Shown here: in pieces, positions 1 through 10,168 of the stretch
Layout of the letters: each line of letters begins with the position of its first letter
Numbering within the stretch: the stretch's first letter is position 1
Assembly (NCBI RefSeq): GCF_003075525.1
Contig: NZ_QDDR01000007.1
Location: forward strand, 62,001-126,000
Source: Pararhodobacter aggregans
GTDB taxonomy: Bacteria > Pseudomonadota > Alphaproteobacteria > Rhodobacterales > Rhodobacteraceae
Length of the DNA: 64,000 nucleotides
Direction of reading: 5' to 3'
The notes under the pieces: model-generated
The model's database searches: none
Told to the model about the DNA's origin: nothing
The model's input: only the letters and a program-made list of their open reading frames with translations
Position numbers and translations under genes: made by a program

Positions 1-673
1 CCTCGGCGATCGACATCTGCACATAGCGCGCCAGCACCGCCCGATAGAGCGCGCTGGAGTACCGCCGCCGGATGAAATAGGCCCCCATCGCCCGGATCAG
101 CGCCCTGAGCGGCCAGACCCGCGCCCATTCCCCCACCGCATAGCTCAACGCCGAGCGGTCGGCAGCCAGCCAGGTGACCAGCACATAATCCATGTTCGAA
201 CGGTGGTTCATGACGAAGACCACCGCCGATTTCGGGTCGATGCCGCGCAGGGTGCGGGCCTCGGCCGGACCCAGCCGCACCTCGTAGAACAGGCGGCTCA
301 GTCCCCGCGCCACCTTGATGGCAAAGCCGAAATAGGTGGCGGTCGAGAAACTCGGCACGATCTCGCGCGCATAGGCGCGGGCGCGTTCAAAGGCGACAGA
401 GCGGGGGATCTTCTCGTCCCGGGCGTAATCGGCAACCGCCTGCATGACCTCGGGGTCATAGACCAGCCGGATGATCTGGTCGTGGCGGCGCATCAGCTTG
501 AAGGGCTGGATCGGGCGCTCCAGACGCTTGTTCAGCTCCTCGACCGCGCGCTCCATCCGGCGGCGCAGGAACCAGCGGACCGAGGGGAACAGGAAATGCG
601 ACAGGAAAGCCACTGCCGCGAAGAGCACGATGAGGATCAGAAGCCACAGAGGCAGTTCGACGCGCTGGAACAT
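1..673 (-). CDS. PlsB-like glycerol-3-phosphate acyltransferase (C-terminus cut by window)
   Basis: The protein starts at the ATG complementary to 671-673 and runs off the left edge, so only about 224 N-terminal residues are visible. Residues 8-30 form one hydrophobic membrane anchor (LPLWLLILIVLFAAVAFL). The acyltransferase HX4D motif is seen as HRSNMD at residues 157-162, followed by a stretch ending in GAYFIRRRY, which resembles the PlsB block rather than PlsC. The family acylates the sn-1 position of glycerol-3-phosphate at the inner membrane. No neighbour shares its strand before the 1080-1760 gene. The assignment to the broad family is firm; the exact acyl donor and position are not visible. 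Confidence 0.8.
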   Translation of the reverse strand, partial: MFQRVELPLWLLILIVLFAAVAFLSHFLFPSVRWFLRRRMERAVEELNKRLERPIQPFKLMRRHDQIIRLVYDPEVMQAVADYARDEKIPRSVAFERARAYAREIVPSFSTATYFGFAIKVARGLSRLFYEVRLGPAEARTLRGIDPKSAVVFVMNHRSNMDYVLVTWLAADRSALSYAVGEWARVWPLRALIRAMGAYFIRRRYSSALYRAVLARYVQMSIAE

Positions 674-791
674 GGCCTCTATGTGGCACCCCCGTCGCCG
701 TTGGGCAAGGACAGGCGCCGGGGATGGGCGAATCGCCCATCCTACGCAAGACCCGCGACCTCATGCCGGGCCAGGACGCCCGCCTCATCAC

Positions 792-899
792 TCTGCCGGA
801 AATACGCCCTTCGGGGCACGGCTGCCTCCCGCGTACCGCTCGGATGACGCCGTCCGGCCGGTGGGGATGCCGGCTCCAAAAGGGCGTATTTCCGGCAGA
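792..899. repeat. 20-bp perfect inverted repeat from a dispersed extragenic motif
   Basis: TCTGCCGGAAATACGCCCTT at 792-811 is exactly repeated in reverse complement at 880-899, with 68 bases between the arms. The right arm continues as AATGAA and has a near-copy at 45816-45840; a more diverged copy lies at 63343-63366. It sits in the 406-base gene-free stretch 674-1079, which shows no convincing coding sequence. It could be a mobile or regulatory extragenic element; its function is unknown. Confidence 0.7.
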
Positions 900-904
900 A
901 TGAA

Positions 905-980
905 AGGGCTGGGAACGCACGCGGGGTGGGCGGGCGGGAGCGTGCTTTCCCAGCCCTGTTTTATCGGCCTGTTTTATCGG
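905..980. repeat. Long hairpin plus 13-bp tandem duplication
   Basis: AGGGCTGGGAA (905-915) pairs perfectly with TTCCCAGCCCT (947-957). The pairing continues inward between 917-922 and 940-945, so 17 of 18 positions pair around a 17-base loop. The right arm runs into CCTGTTTTATCGG, which is present twice head to tail at 955-967 and 968-980. The T run after the stem is short and lies within the repeat, so a terminator role on the plus strand is possible but unproven. No gene reads into it from the left on that strand. Confidence 0.6.
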
Positions 981-1058
981 CCCGGGCAACCCAGGGGGCA
1001 ATGTTGACGCAAGATGAACGGGAGGTCTCAACCCCTTGGACTCTCCGGGGTCGACGGG

Positions 1059-1078
1059 CTGTCCCACGCGTGGGACAG
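1059..1078. promoter_or_regulatory. Perfect 20-bp palindrome at gene end
   Basis: CTGTCCCACGCGTGGGACAG is a perfect palindrome ending one base before the stop codon of the DUF4336 gene. There is no loop and no adjacent T tract, so it is a poor intrinsic terminator. A protein-binding site or a cruciform-forming element is equally possible. I cannot assign a binder. Confidence 0.5.
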
Positions 1079-1079
1079 G

Positions 1080-1760
1080 TCAGCCGATCCCGCCCAGGGC
1101 CCGCCGCAGGAACGCCTGACCGCCCGTCGACACCGGCGTCCCATGGGCCACCACGACCCGCTCGGCCGGCCAGTCCCGCACCCGCTGCAGGGCCGGTCCC
1201 GCCCCCCGGCTGGCCAGCCGGAACTTCCGCGGCATGGCTGGTTCCGGGCCGACCATCCGGTCGAGCCGGGCGACCAGCCCGCGCCAGCCGTGAAACCAGT
1301 CCATCGCCATGTTCTGCAACAGGTCGCAGATCAGCACCGTGCGGCTTTCCCGGTGGAAGAGGACCACTTCGGGGGCAATGGAATTGTCGACCAGCACCCC
1401 CTCGATCTGCCCGGCCCACGCGTCCGGCAACCCCTCGCCGATCTCGGCCGTGATGCTCAGATCCGGCCGTTTCGCCGCCAAGCCCGGCGCGGCAAGGACC
1501 GCGGCCTGCGGAAAGGCCGCCGCCCAGTCGCCGAGGAAGCTGTGATGCAGCCGGTTCGGCGCGACCAGCGCCCGCACCGGCCCCAGCGCCCCCACCGCCG
1601 CCACCAGCCCGGGCGCGGCCTGAACCGGCGACCACAGCACCAGCCCGCCATCCCCCAGCCTGAGCACCGCCATGCGGATCGGGAAGCGGAACCCCGCCGC
1701 CCCGGTCACCGGCGCGCCCTCGGCCAGCCAGAGCCCCGGACCGAAGTCTTGCAAGGCCAT
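1080..1760 (-). CDS. DUF4336 domain protein (metallo-beta-lactamase-like fold)
   Basis: The 226-residue protein matches the DUF4336 pattern: an N-terminal FRFPIRMAVLRL segment, then WSPV and a conserved NRLHHSFLGDW block near residue 70, and a C-terminal VVVAHGTPV. The family is thought to be a divergent metallo-beta-lactamase fold. The usual HxHxDH metal motif is not present, so catalytic activity is uncertain. It has no signal peptide. It is transcribed alone, opposite to the zinc-finger gene, with only 54 bases between the two starts. The function is unknown. Confidence 0.75.
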   Translation of the reverse strand: MALQDFGPGLWLAEGAPVTGAAGFRFPIRMAVLRLGDGGLVLWSPVQAAPGLVAAVGALGPVRALVAPNRLHHSFLGDWAAAFPQAAVLAAPGLAAKRPDLSITAEIGEGLPDAWAGQIEGVLVDNSIAPEVVLFHRESRTVLICDLLQNMAMDWFHGWRGLVARLDRMVGPEPAMPRKFRLASRGAGPALQRVRDWPAERVVVAHGTPVSTGGQAFLRRALGGIG

Positions 1761-1814
1761 GTCCTGTCTCCCTACATTCGGGGCAGGCTAGGCCCGTCGG
1801 GGCAGGAGGACAAC

Positions 1815-2084
1815 ATGGCAGGCGGCTGGGCGAAGGACGGCGCGGTCAATGAGCAGATCGAGGCTTCGATCGGCGAGGAACTGGCCCGCCTCAGGCTGCG
1901 CAACCGGGCGGGGGGCGAAAGCCGCAGCCATTGCGTCGAGTGCGACGAGCCGATCCCCGAAGCCCGGCGCGAGGCGATCCCCGGCGTCACCCTCTGCCGC
2001 GAGTGTCAGGAGGACCGCGACCGCGCCTTCCGCCACCGGCCCGGCATCAACCGGCGCGGCAGCAAGGACAGCCAGCTGAAATAG
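1815..2084 (+). CDS. DksA/TraR-type C4 zinc finger protein
   Basis: This 89-residue protein starts at the ATG at 1815, which follows a strong AGGAGG at 1804-1809. Two Cys pairs, CVEC near residue 38 and CREC near residue 58, flank the segment DEPIPEARREAIPGVTL and form the C4 zinc finger of the DksA/TraR family. Full-length DksA is about 150 residues and has a long N-terminal coiled coil. Here only a short helical N-terminus is present, as in the small TraR/YbiI-type members, which can act on RNA polymerase through its secondary channel. The role here is inferred only from the family. Confidence 0.85.
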   Translation: MAGGWAKDGAVNEQIEASIGEELARLRLRNRAGGESRSHCVECDEPIPEARREAIPGVTLCRECQEDRDRAFRHRPGINRRGSKDSQLK

Positions 2085-2089
2085 CCGCG

Positions 2090-2557
2090 TCAGACCAGCC
2101 GCGCCGAAGTCTCCTTCACCCGCCGGATCGGCAGCGAGGATTCGAGCGAGGCCACGCCCTGCACCTTGGTCAGCTTGCCGGTCAGGAAATGCTCGAATTC
2201 ATGCAGGTCGGCCACCGCCACCCGCACCAGATAATCCCGGTCGCCGGTCATCAGCCAGCAATCCGTCACCTCGGGGAATTTGCGGATCGCGTCCTCGAAA
2301 CTGCGCAGCCGGTCGTCGATCTGGTGGTCCAGCTTCACCGAAACGAAGACGCTGATCGGGAACCCCATCTTCGCCTCGTCCAGAACCAGCGTGTAGCCCC
2401 GGACGACACCGGCCTGCTCGAGGATCCGCACCCGCCGCGCGCAGGGGCTGGGCGAGAGGCCGACGCGGGCGCTGAGATCCTGCATCGAGATCCGCGCGTC
2501 GCGTTGCAGCTCGCTCAGGATCCTGCGGTCGATTGCATCAATAAGCGGTGAATTCAT
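2090..2557 (-). CDS. Lrp/AsnC family transcriptional regulator
   Basis: The protein has 155 residues from the ATG at 2557; an in-frame TTG at 2572 is a less likely start. An N-terminal winged helix-turn-helix (IDRRILSELQRDARISM, then LSARVGLSPSPCARRV) is followed by the Lrp-type ligand-binding RAM domain (VTDCWLMTGDRDYLVRV). It is divergent from the pyruvate dehydrogenase operon, 122 bases start to start, and probably controls that operon and itself. Lrp-type regulators beside 2-oxoacid dehydrogenase operons (for example BkdR) often respond to amino acids; the ligand here is unknown. Confidence 0.88.
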   Translation of the reverse strand: MNSPLIDAIDRRILSELQRDARISMQDLSARVGLSPSPCARRVRILEQAGVVRGYTLVLDEAKMGFPISVFVSVKLDHQIDDRLRSFEDAIRKFPEVTDCWLMTGDRDYLVRVAVADLHEFEHFLTGKLTKVQGVASLESSLPIRRVKETSARLV

Positions 2558-2585
2558 GATGGTTTCCGCCAAGAACTTCGCAAGA

Positions 2586-2599
2586 CTGACAGTTGTCAG
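2586..2599. promoter_or_regulatory. Candidate Lrp-type operator between regulator and aceE
   Basis: CTGACAGTTGTCAG has perfect 6-bp arms around GT. It sits in an A/T-rich island (2573-2650) inside the divergent promoter region, a typical position for an Lrp/AsnC site. No experimental consensus was available to compare it with. Confidence 0.4.
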
Positions 2600-2679
2600 C
2601 CAAATAAACTATCAATCTTGGCCAATTTGGCAACATCCGGCGTGGGTCTTCGCCTAATCTCCGCGCAAAGGAGATGCCG

Positions 2680-5361
<2,682 letters not shown>

Positions 5362-5374
5362 GCGGGGGACGGAC

Positions 5375-6634
5375 ATGAGCAGGATCATCGACATCCACGT
5401 CCCCGATATCGGCGATTTCAAGGACGTGCCCATTGTGGAGATGCCGGTCGGCGTGGGCGATCTGGTGCAGGTCGACGACACGCTGCTGGTGCTGGAATCG
5501 GACAAGGCGACGCTGGACGTGCCCGCGACCGAGGCCGGGCGGATCGTGGAATTGCTGGTCAGCGACGGCAGCCGGGTCAGCGCGGGCACGCTGGTGGCAC
5601 GGCTGGAGATTGCCGAAAGCGCAGGCGCGACACCCCCGGCGGCTGAGCAGGCGGCCCCTGCGGCGGCTCCTGCCCCGGTCGCGGCACCGGCACCGTCGGC
5701 GGCCCCTGCCCCGACCGCGATCACGCCCGCCGACGCCTCGGTCCATGCCTCGCCCTCGATCCGCCGCTATGCAAGGACGCTGGGCGTGGCGCTGGCCAAG
5801 GTGGCAGGCACCGGCCCGAAAGGCCGCATCCTGCGCGAGGATGTGGAGGGCTTCGTCAAGGCGCAGCTTACTGCCCCACCGGCGCCCGCCGCTTCGCCCG
5901 TCGCGGGCCTGCCCGACTGGCCGACCGAGGATTTCGCCAAGCATGGCCCCGTCGACCGCCAGCCGCTCAGCCGGATCGTCAGGATCTCCGGCCCGGCGCT
6001 GGCCCGCAACGCCATGGTCATCCCGCATGTGTGCAATTTCGACAAGGCGGACGTGACCGAGCTGGAAGCCTTCCGCAAGGAAATCAACGCCGAGGCCAGG
6101 CCGGACGCGGCGAAGATCACCCTCCTGGCCTTCACCGTGAAGGCGGTGGTCGCGGCCCTGCAGGCCTACCCCAAGTTCAACAGCTCGCTCGACGGCGACG
6201 CGCTGGTGCTGAAACGCTACTGGAACATCGGCGTGGCCGCCGACACGCCCGAGGGGCTGGTCGTCCCGGTCATCAAGGCCGCCGACCAGAAGGGCATCGC
6301 CGAGATCGCCGCCGAGATGGCAGACCTCGCGGCGCAGGCACGGGCCGGGAAACTCTCGCCCGCCGCCATGTCGGGGGCCAGCTTCACCATCTCGTCGCTC
6401 GGCGGGATCGGCGGGACGGGCTTCACGCCGATCATCAACGCGCCGCAGGTGGCGATCCTCGGCATGACGCGCGCCGAAATCCAGCCGGTCTGGCGTGAGG
6501 ACAGCGTGCAGCCGCGCCTGATCCAGCCGCTCAGCCTCAGCTGGGATCACCGCGTGGTCGATGGCGTCGCCGCGGCGCGCTTCCTGCAACATGTCTGCCG
6601 GATCCTCAGCGATTTCCGGCGCGTTTCGATCTGA
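5375..6634 (+). CDS. aceF: Dihydrolipoamide acetyltransferase (E2) of pyruvate dehydrogenase
   Basis: E2 transfers the acetyl group from its lipoyl arm to CoA and forms the complex core. The 419-residue protein carries one lipoyl domain (residues about 3-80, lipoyl lysine in ESDKATLDVP), a long Ala/Pro linker, a peripheral subunit-binding domain (SPSIRRYARTLGV), and a catalytic domain ending in the active-site motif SWDHRVVDG. Enterobacterial AceF has three lipoyl domains, so this is the short form. It starts 13 bases after aceE; upstream in-frame starts would overlap aceE and lack a lipoyl fold. Confidence 0.95.
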   Translation: MSRIIDIHVPDIGDFKDVPIVEMPVGVGDLVQVDDTLLVLESDKATLDVPATEAGRIVELLVSDGSRVSAGTLVARLEIAESAGATPPAAEQAAPAAAPAPVAAPAPSAAPAPTAITPADASVHASPSIRRYARTLGVALAKVAGTGPKGRILREDVEGFVKAQLTAPPAPAASPVAGLPDWPTEDFAKHGPVDRQPLSRIVRISGPALARNAMVIPHVCNFDKADVTELEAFRKEINAEARPDAAKITLLAFTVKAVVAALQAYPKFNSSLDGDALVLKRYWNIGVAADTPEGLVVPVIKAADQKGIAEIAAEMADLAAQARAGKLSPAAMSGASFTISSLGGIGGTGFTPIINAPQVAILGMTRAEIQPVWREDSVQPRLIQPLSLSWDHRVVDGVAAARFLQHVCRILSDFRRVSI

Positions 6635-6642
6635 GGGCCGCC

Positions 6643-8292
6643 ATGATAAAGGACATTCCCCTGCCCGCCATCGGCGATTTCACCGATGTGCCGGTGGTCG
6701 AGATCCTCGTCGCGCCCGGCGATACCATCGCCGAGAACGACTCGATCCTGGTGCTGGAAAGCGACAAGGCGACGCTCGACGTGCCCAGCCCGGTCAGCGG
6801 CATTGTCCGCGAGGTGCTGGTGTCGCTCGGCGCCAAGGTCAGCGCGGGTGCTATCATCCTGCGGATCGAAACGGAGACCGTTGCCGCGCCGCCCCCCGCC
6901 GCGGACGCGGATCACAGCCCGCTGGTGGTGATCGGCGCCGGGCCGGGTGGCTATACCGCCGCCTTCCGCGCCGCCGATCTGGGGCGGGAGGTCACGCTGA
7001 TCGACCCGCGCGCCACGCTGGGCGGGGTCTGCCTGAACGTCGGCTGCATCCCCTCCAAGTCGCTTTTGCACATCGCCAAGGTCATTGACGAGGCCGAGGC
7101 CGCGCGCGACCACGGGCTGGGTTTCGCCGCGCCCGAGATCGACCTGGGCAAGATCCGGGCCTTCAAGGACGGGGTGGTCGGTCGGCTGACCTCGGGGCTC
7201 GAAGGGCTGGCCAGGCGGCGCAAGGTGCGGGTGATCCGCGGCACCGCGCGTTTCACCGGGCCGAACCGGCTGAGCATCGACACCGAGGCCGGGCCGCAGA
7301 GCCTCGGCTTCGATCAGGCGATCATCGCCGTGGGCTCGGAACCCGTCCGCCTGCCCTTCCTGCCCGAGGATCCGCGGATCATCGACAGCACCGGGTCGCT
7401 GGCGCTGGCCGAGGTGCCGACGCGGATGCTGGTCATCGGCGGCGGGATCATCGGGCTGGAGATGGCGCAGATCTATCACGCGCTGGGCGCGGGGATCGAG
7501 ATTGTCGAGGCCACGGGCCAGATCATCCCCGGCGCCGACAAGGATGTCGTGGCGCCCCTGACCAGGCGTCTGCGCGAGAAGGGGATCGTGATCCACACCG
7601 ATACCAGGGTGACCGCGGTCACGGCGGGTGCGCGGCTGGAGGCGCGTTTCACCGGGCCCAAGGGCGATTTCAGCGACAGCTACGACCGGATTCTGGTGGC
7701 TGTCGGGCGGCGGCCCAACGGCGACCGGATCGGCGCCGAGCAGGCGGGGATCGCGGTTTCCCCGCAGGGGTTCCTGGCGGTCGACACCCAGATGCGCACC
7801 AGCCAGCCGCATATCTTCGCCATCGGCGATGTCGTGGGCCAGCCGATGCTCGCCCACAAGGCCACGCATGAGGCCAAGGTCGCGGCCGAAGCGGCCTGCG
7901 GCGAGACGGTCGCGTTCGAGGCCGCCTGCATCCCCTCGGTCGCCTATACCGACCCGGAAATCGCCTGGGTCGGCCTGACCGAGGCGCAGGCGAAGCAGGA
8001 CGGCATCAGGGTCGGCAAGGCGAGTTTCCCGTGGATGGCGTCCGGCCGGGCGCTGTCGATGGGGCGCGGCGAGGGGCTGACCAAGCTGCTGTTCGACCCC
8101 GACAGCGGGCGGGTGCTGGGCGGCGCCATCACCGGCGCCAATGCGGGCGATCTGATTGCCGAGGTGGCGCTGGCCATCGAGATGCGCGCCGATGCCCATG
8201 ACATCGCCCTGACCATCCACCCCCATCCGACGCTGTCCGAAACCGTCGCCTTCGCGGCCGAGGCGCATCTGGGGACGCTGACGGATCTCTAG
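6643..8292 (+). CDS. lpdA: Dihydrolipoamide dehydrogenase (E3) with N-terminal lipoyl domain
   Basis: E3 reoxidises the lipoyl arm and passes electrons to NAD+ through FAD. The protein has 549 residues, about 80 more than ordinary E3, because residues 1-80 are a full lipoyl domain (ESDKATLDVPSP). The E3 part shows the FAD motif GAGPGGYTAA, the redox disulfide in CLNVGCIPSKS, an NAD motif (GGGIIGLEMA) and the C-terminal catalytic HPHPTLSE. Such lipoylated E3s are known in Neisseria and Ralstonia-type pyruvate dehydrogenase complexes. It is separated from aceF by 8 bases. Confidence 0.95.
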   Translation: MIKDIPLPAIGDFTDVPVVEILVAPGDTIAENDSILVLESDKATLDVPSPVSGIVREVLVSLGAKVSAGAIILRIETETVAAPPPAADADHSPLVVIGAGPGGYTAAFRAADLGREVTLIDPRATLGGVCLNVGCIPSKSLLHIAKVIDEAEAARDHGLGFAAPEIDLGKIRAFKDGVVGRLTSGLEGLARRRKVRVIRGTARFTGPNRLSIDTEAGPQSLGFDQAIIAVGSEPVRLPFLPEDPRIIDSTGSLALAEVPTRMLVIGGGIIGLEMAQIYHALGAGIEIVEATGQIIPGADKDVVAPLTRRLREKGIVIHTDTRVTAVTAGARLEARFTGPKGDFSDSYDRILVAVGRRPNGDRIGAEQAGIAVSPQGFLAVDTQMRTSQPHIFAIGDVVGQPMLAHKATHEAKVAAEAACGETVAFEAACIPSVAYTDPEIAWVGLTEAQAKQDGIRVGKASFPWMASGRALSMGRGEGLTKLLFDPDSGRVLGGAITGANAGDLIAEVALAIEMRADAHDIALTIHPHPTLSETVAFAAEAHLGTLTDL

Positions 8293-8323
8293 GCGGGGCG
8301 GATCCGGGGGGCGATGCATGCGG

Positions 8324-8373
8324 TTGACCTCCGCAGGGGGTGGGGCTACGCCTATGTCAATAAAGTTGACATA
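8324..8373 (+). promoter_or_regulatory. Promoter with MarR-type operator O1
   Basis: TATGTCAA at 8353-8360 and TTGACATA at 8366-8373 are perfect 8-bp inverted arms around TAAAG. The core GTCAATAAAGTTGAC recurs with one change at 10087-10101 before the TRAP operon. A possible promoter, TTGACC (8324-8329) with 17 bases to TACGCC (8347-8352), would place the transcription start inside the operator, consistent with repression. The regulator is probably the MarR protein encoded two genes on. The operator match is direct sequence evidence; the promoter is inferred. Confidence 0.7.
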
Positions 8374-8382
8374 GGATCCGCC

Positions 8383-9555
8383 ATGCTCTCCGCCCCCGAT
8401 CTGGCCGCGTTCGAGGCTCTGCGCCGCGATCTGCACGCCCATCCCGAACTGGGTTTCGCCGAAAAACGCACCGCCGCCATCGTCGCCGAGCGGCTGCAGG
8501 CGCTGGGCTGGGCGGTGACGTCCGGGCTGGCCGGAACCGGCATCGTCGGCACGCTCGACAACGGGCCGGGACCGGTGATCGGTGTTCGCGCCGACATGGA
8601 TGCGCTGCCGATGACCGAGGCCAGCGGGCGCGACTGGGCCTCGCGCACCCCGGGTGTGTTTCACGGCTGCGGGCATGACGGCCATACGACGATCCTGCTG
8701 GCACTGGCCGCGCATCTGGCCCGCACCCGCCGCTTCGCCGGACGGATCGTGCTGATTTTCCAACCCGCCGAAGAGGGGCTGGGCGGCGGCCGGGTGATGG
8801 TCGAGGAAGGGCTCTTCGACCGTTTCCCCTGCGAGCGGGTCTATGGGTTCCACAACATGCCGCTGCTTCCCCTGGGCACGGCGGCGGTGCGGGGCGGGCC
8901 CTCGATGGCCTCGCAGGACGATTTCCGCGTGCGGTTCCGGGGCAAGGGCGGCCATGCGGCGATGCCGCATCTGTCGCGCGATCCGGTGCTGGCCGTGGCC
9001 GAGGCGACCGTGTCGCTGCAAGGGCTGATCGCGCGCGAGGTCGGGCCGCATATCGCCGCCGCCCTCAGCGTCACGCAGATCCACGCCGGCACGACCGAGA
9101 ATGTGATCCCCGCGGACAGCTGGCTCTCGGGCACGATCCGGACGCTGGACCGCGAGGCCCGGGTGAGCCTGGAAACCGGGTTGCGCCGGGTCTGCGAGGG
9201 GATCGCCACGGCCCGCAATGTCACCTGCGAGATCGAGGTGCACCACGGCTTCCCGGTTCTGGTCAACGACCCGGCGGCGGCGGATCTGCTGCGCGGCGCG
9301 GTGCAGAAAGCCCTGGGGGCGCAGGCGCTGCGCGACGATTTCCCGCCGCTCCTCGCCGCCGAGGATTTCGCCTATATGCTGGACGCCTGTGCGGGGGCCT
9401 ATGTCCTCCTGGGCCAGCAGGACGGAGAGCACCGTGAAATGGTCCACAATCCGGGATACGATTTCAACGACCGGCTGATTCCGCTGGCGCTCAGGGTCTT
9501 CGATGCCCTGCTGACGCCCGAGACGGCCCCAGACATGGCGAAGGAAAGACCATGA
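8383..9555 (+). CDS. M20 family amidohydrolase (hippurate/N-acyl-amino acid hydrolase type)
   Basis: The family hydrolyses N-acyl amino acids such as hippurate, or related amides, using two metal ions. The 390-residue protein has the M20D metal-binding motifs GVRADMDALPMTE and HGCGHDGHT, the catalytic Glu in FQPAEEGLGG, and the dimerisation-domain histidine in RGKGGHAAMPH. I placed the start at 8383, after AGGA at 8373-8376, because the earlier in-frame ATG at 8314 would put the operator inside the gene. It overlaps the marR start by 4 bases (ATGA). The substrate may be imported by the TRAP system downstream; this is inference. Confidence 0.88.
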   Translation: MLSAPDLAAFEALRRDLHAHPELGFAEKRTAAIVAERLQALGWAVTSGLAGTGIVGTLDNGPGPVIGVRADMDALPMTEASGRDWASRTPGVFHGCGHDGHTTILLALAAHLARTRRFAGRIVLIFQPAEEGLGGGRVMVEEGLFDRFPCERVYGFHNMPLLPLGTAAVRGGPSMASQDDFRVRFRGKGGHAAMPHLSRDPVLAVAEATVSLQGLIAREVGPHIAAALSVTQIHAGTTENVIPADSWLSGTIRTLDREARVSLETGLRRVCEGIATARNVTCEIEVHHGFPVLVNDPAAADLLRGAVQKALGAQALRDDFPPLLAAEDFAYMLDACAGAYVLLGQQDGEHREMVHNPGYDFNDRLIPLALRVFDALLTPETAPDMAKERP

Positions 9556-10100
9556 GTGACCCTGCCCCCGATCCCGCGCAGGACGAGCCCGAAAACTGGG
9601 ACGACGCGACACTGGCCGAATTGCGCCTGCGCAACCTCGGGCGACTGCTGGACGAGGTTCATGTCGGCTTCGACCGGCTGGCGCTGAGCTATCTGCACGA
9701 GGCGGGCTATCCCGGCATGTCGGCCGCCCATACCCATGTGCTGCGCACCATGCAGGTCGAGGGCGAAAGCCTGACCGCCATGTCCGAACGGGCCGGGATC
9801 TCGAAACAGGCGATGAGCAAGCTGGTCGGCTATTTCGAATCACAGGGCTTTCTGGAATGGCGCCCGGTCGAGGGGACCGGGACGAAACTGGTCCACGCCA
9901 CGGCGGAAGGGCGCAAGCTGCTGGCGGTGGGCCTGGGCGCGCTGAAACGGGCCGAGGAGGATTATTTCACCGGCCTTTCCGCGGAAGAACGCGAGACCCT
10001 GCGCGATCTTCTTGCCCGTGCCTTGCGCAAAACCGACCGTCCCGCCGAGCAATCGGGCGTCTGGAGACGTCGTCGCGCCCAAAGTCGTCAATATAGTTGA
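9552..10100 (+). CDS. MarR family regulator of the TRAP/CoA-ligase island
   Basis: This 182-residue winged-helix protein has the MarR pattern: a dimerising N-terminal helix, the recognition region LTAMSERAGISKQAMSKLVGYF, and a wing (PVEGTGTKLVHATAEGRKLL). Its last codons and stop lie inside operator O2 (10086-10102), and operator O1 precedes the upstream gene with which it is translationally coupled. This arrangement suggests autoregulation and control of both transcription units. MarR proteins commonly respond to aromatic acids or their CoA esters; the ligand here is unknown. Confidence 0.9.
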   Translation: MSDPAPDPAQDEPENWDDATLAELRLRNLGRLLDEVHVGFDRLALSYLHEAGYPGMSAAHTHVLRTMQVEGESLTAMSERAGISKQAMSKLVGYFESQGFLEWRPVEGTGTKLVHATAEGRKLLAVGLGALKRAEEDYFTGLSAEERETLRDLLARALRKTDRPAEQSGVWRRRRAQSRQYS

Positions 10101-10102
10101 CG
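10086..10102 (+). promoter_or_regulatory. MarR-type operator O2 before the TRAP operon
   Basis: CGTCAATATAGTTGACG has perfect 6-bp arms around TATAG. Its core differs by one base from O1 at 8356-8370. It overlaps the final codons of the marR gene and lies 67 bases before the dctP start. The TTGACG in its right arm, with 17 bases to CACAGT at 10120-10125, could act as a weak promoter. Confidence 0.7.
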
Positions 10103-10168
10103 GATTGCCGGAACTCGGCCACAGTCCCCTCATCAAGGCGCAGAAAGCGCTGGGAACAGGAGGACGAC

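Noticed and set aside
8314..8382. Upstream ATG at 8314 as the start of the M20 gene
   Set aside because: It would place the 21-base operator within coding sequence and lacks a ribosome site; the ATG at 8383 has AGGA at proper spacing.
6547..9843. A 1098-codon open frame on the minus strand opposite lpdA and M20 genes
   Set aside because: It spans two well-supported plus-strand genes and has an arginine/glycine/histidine-rich sequence with no family match.
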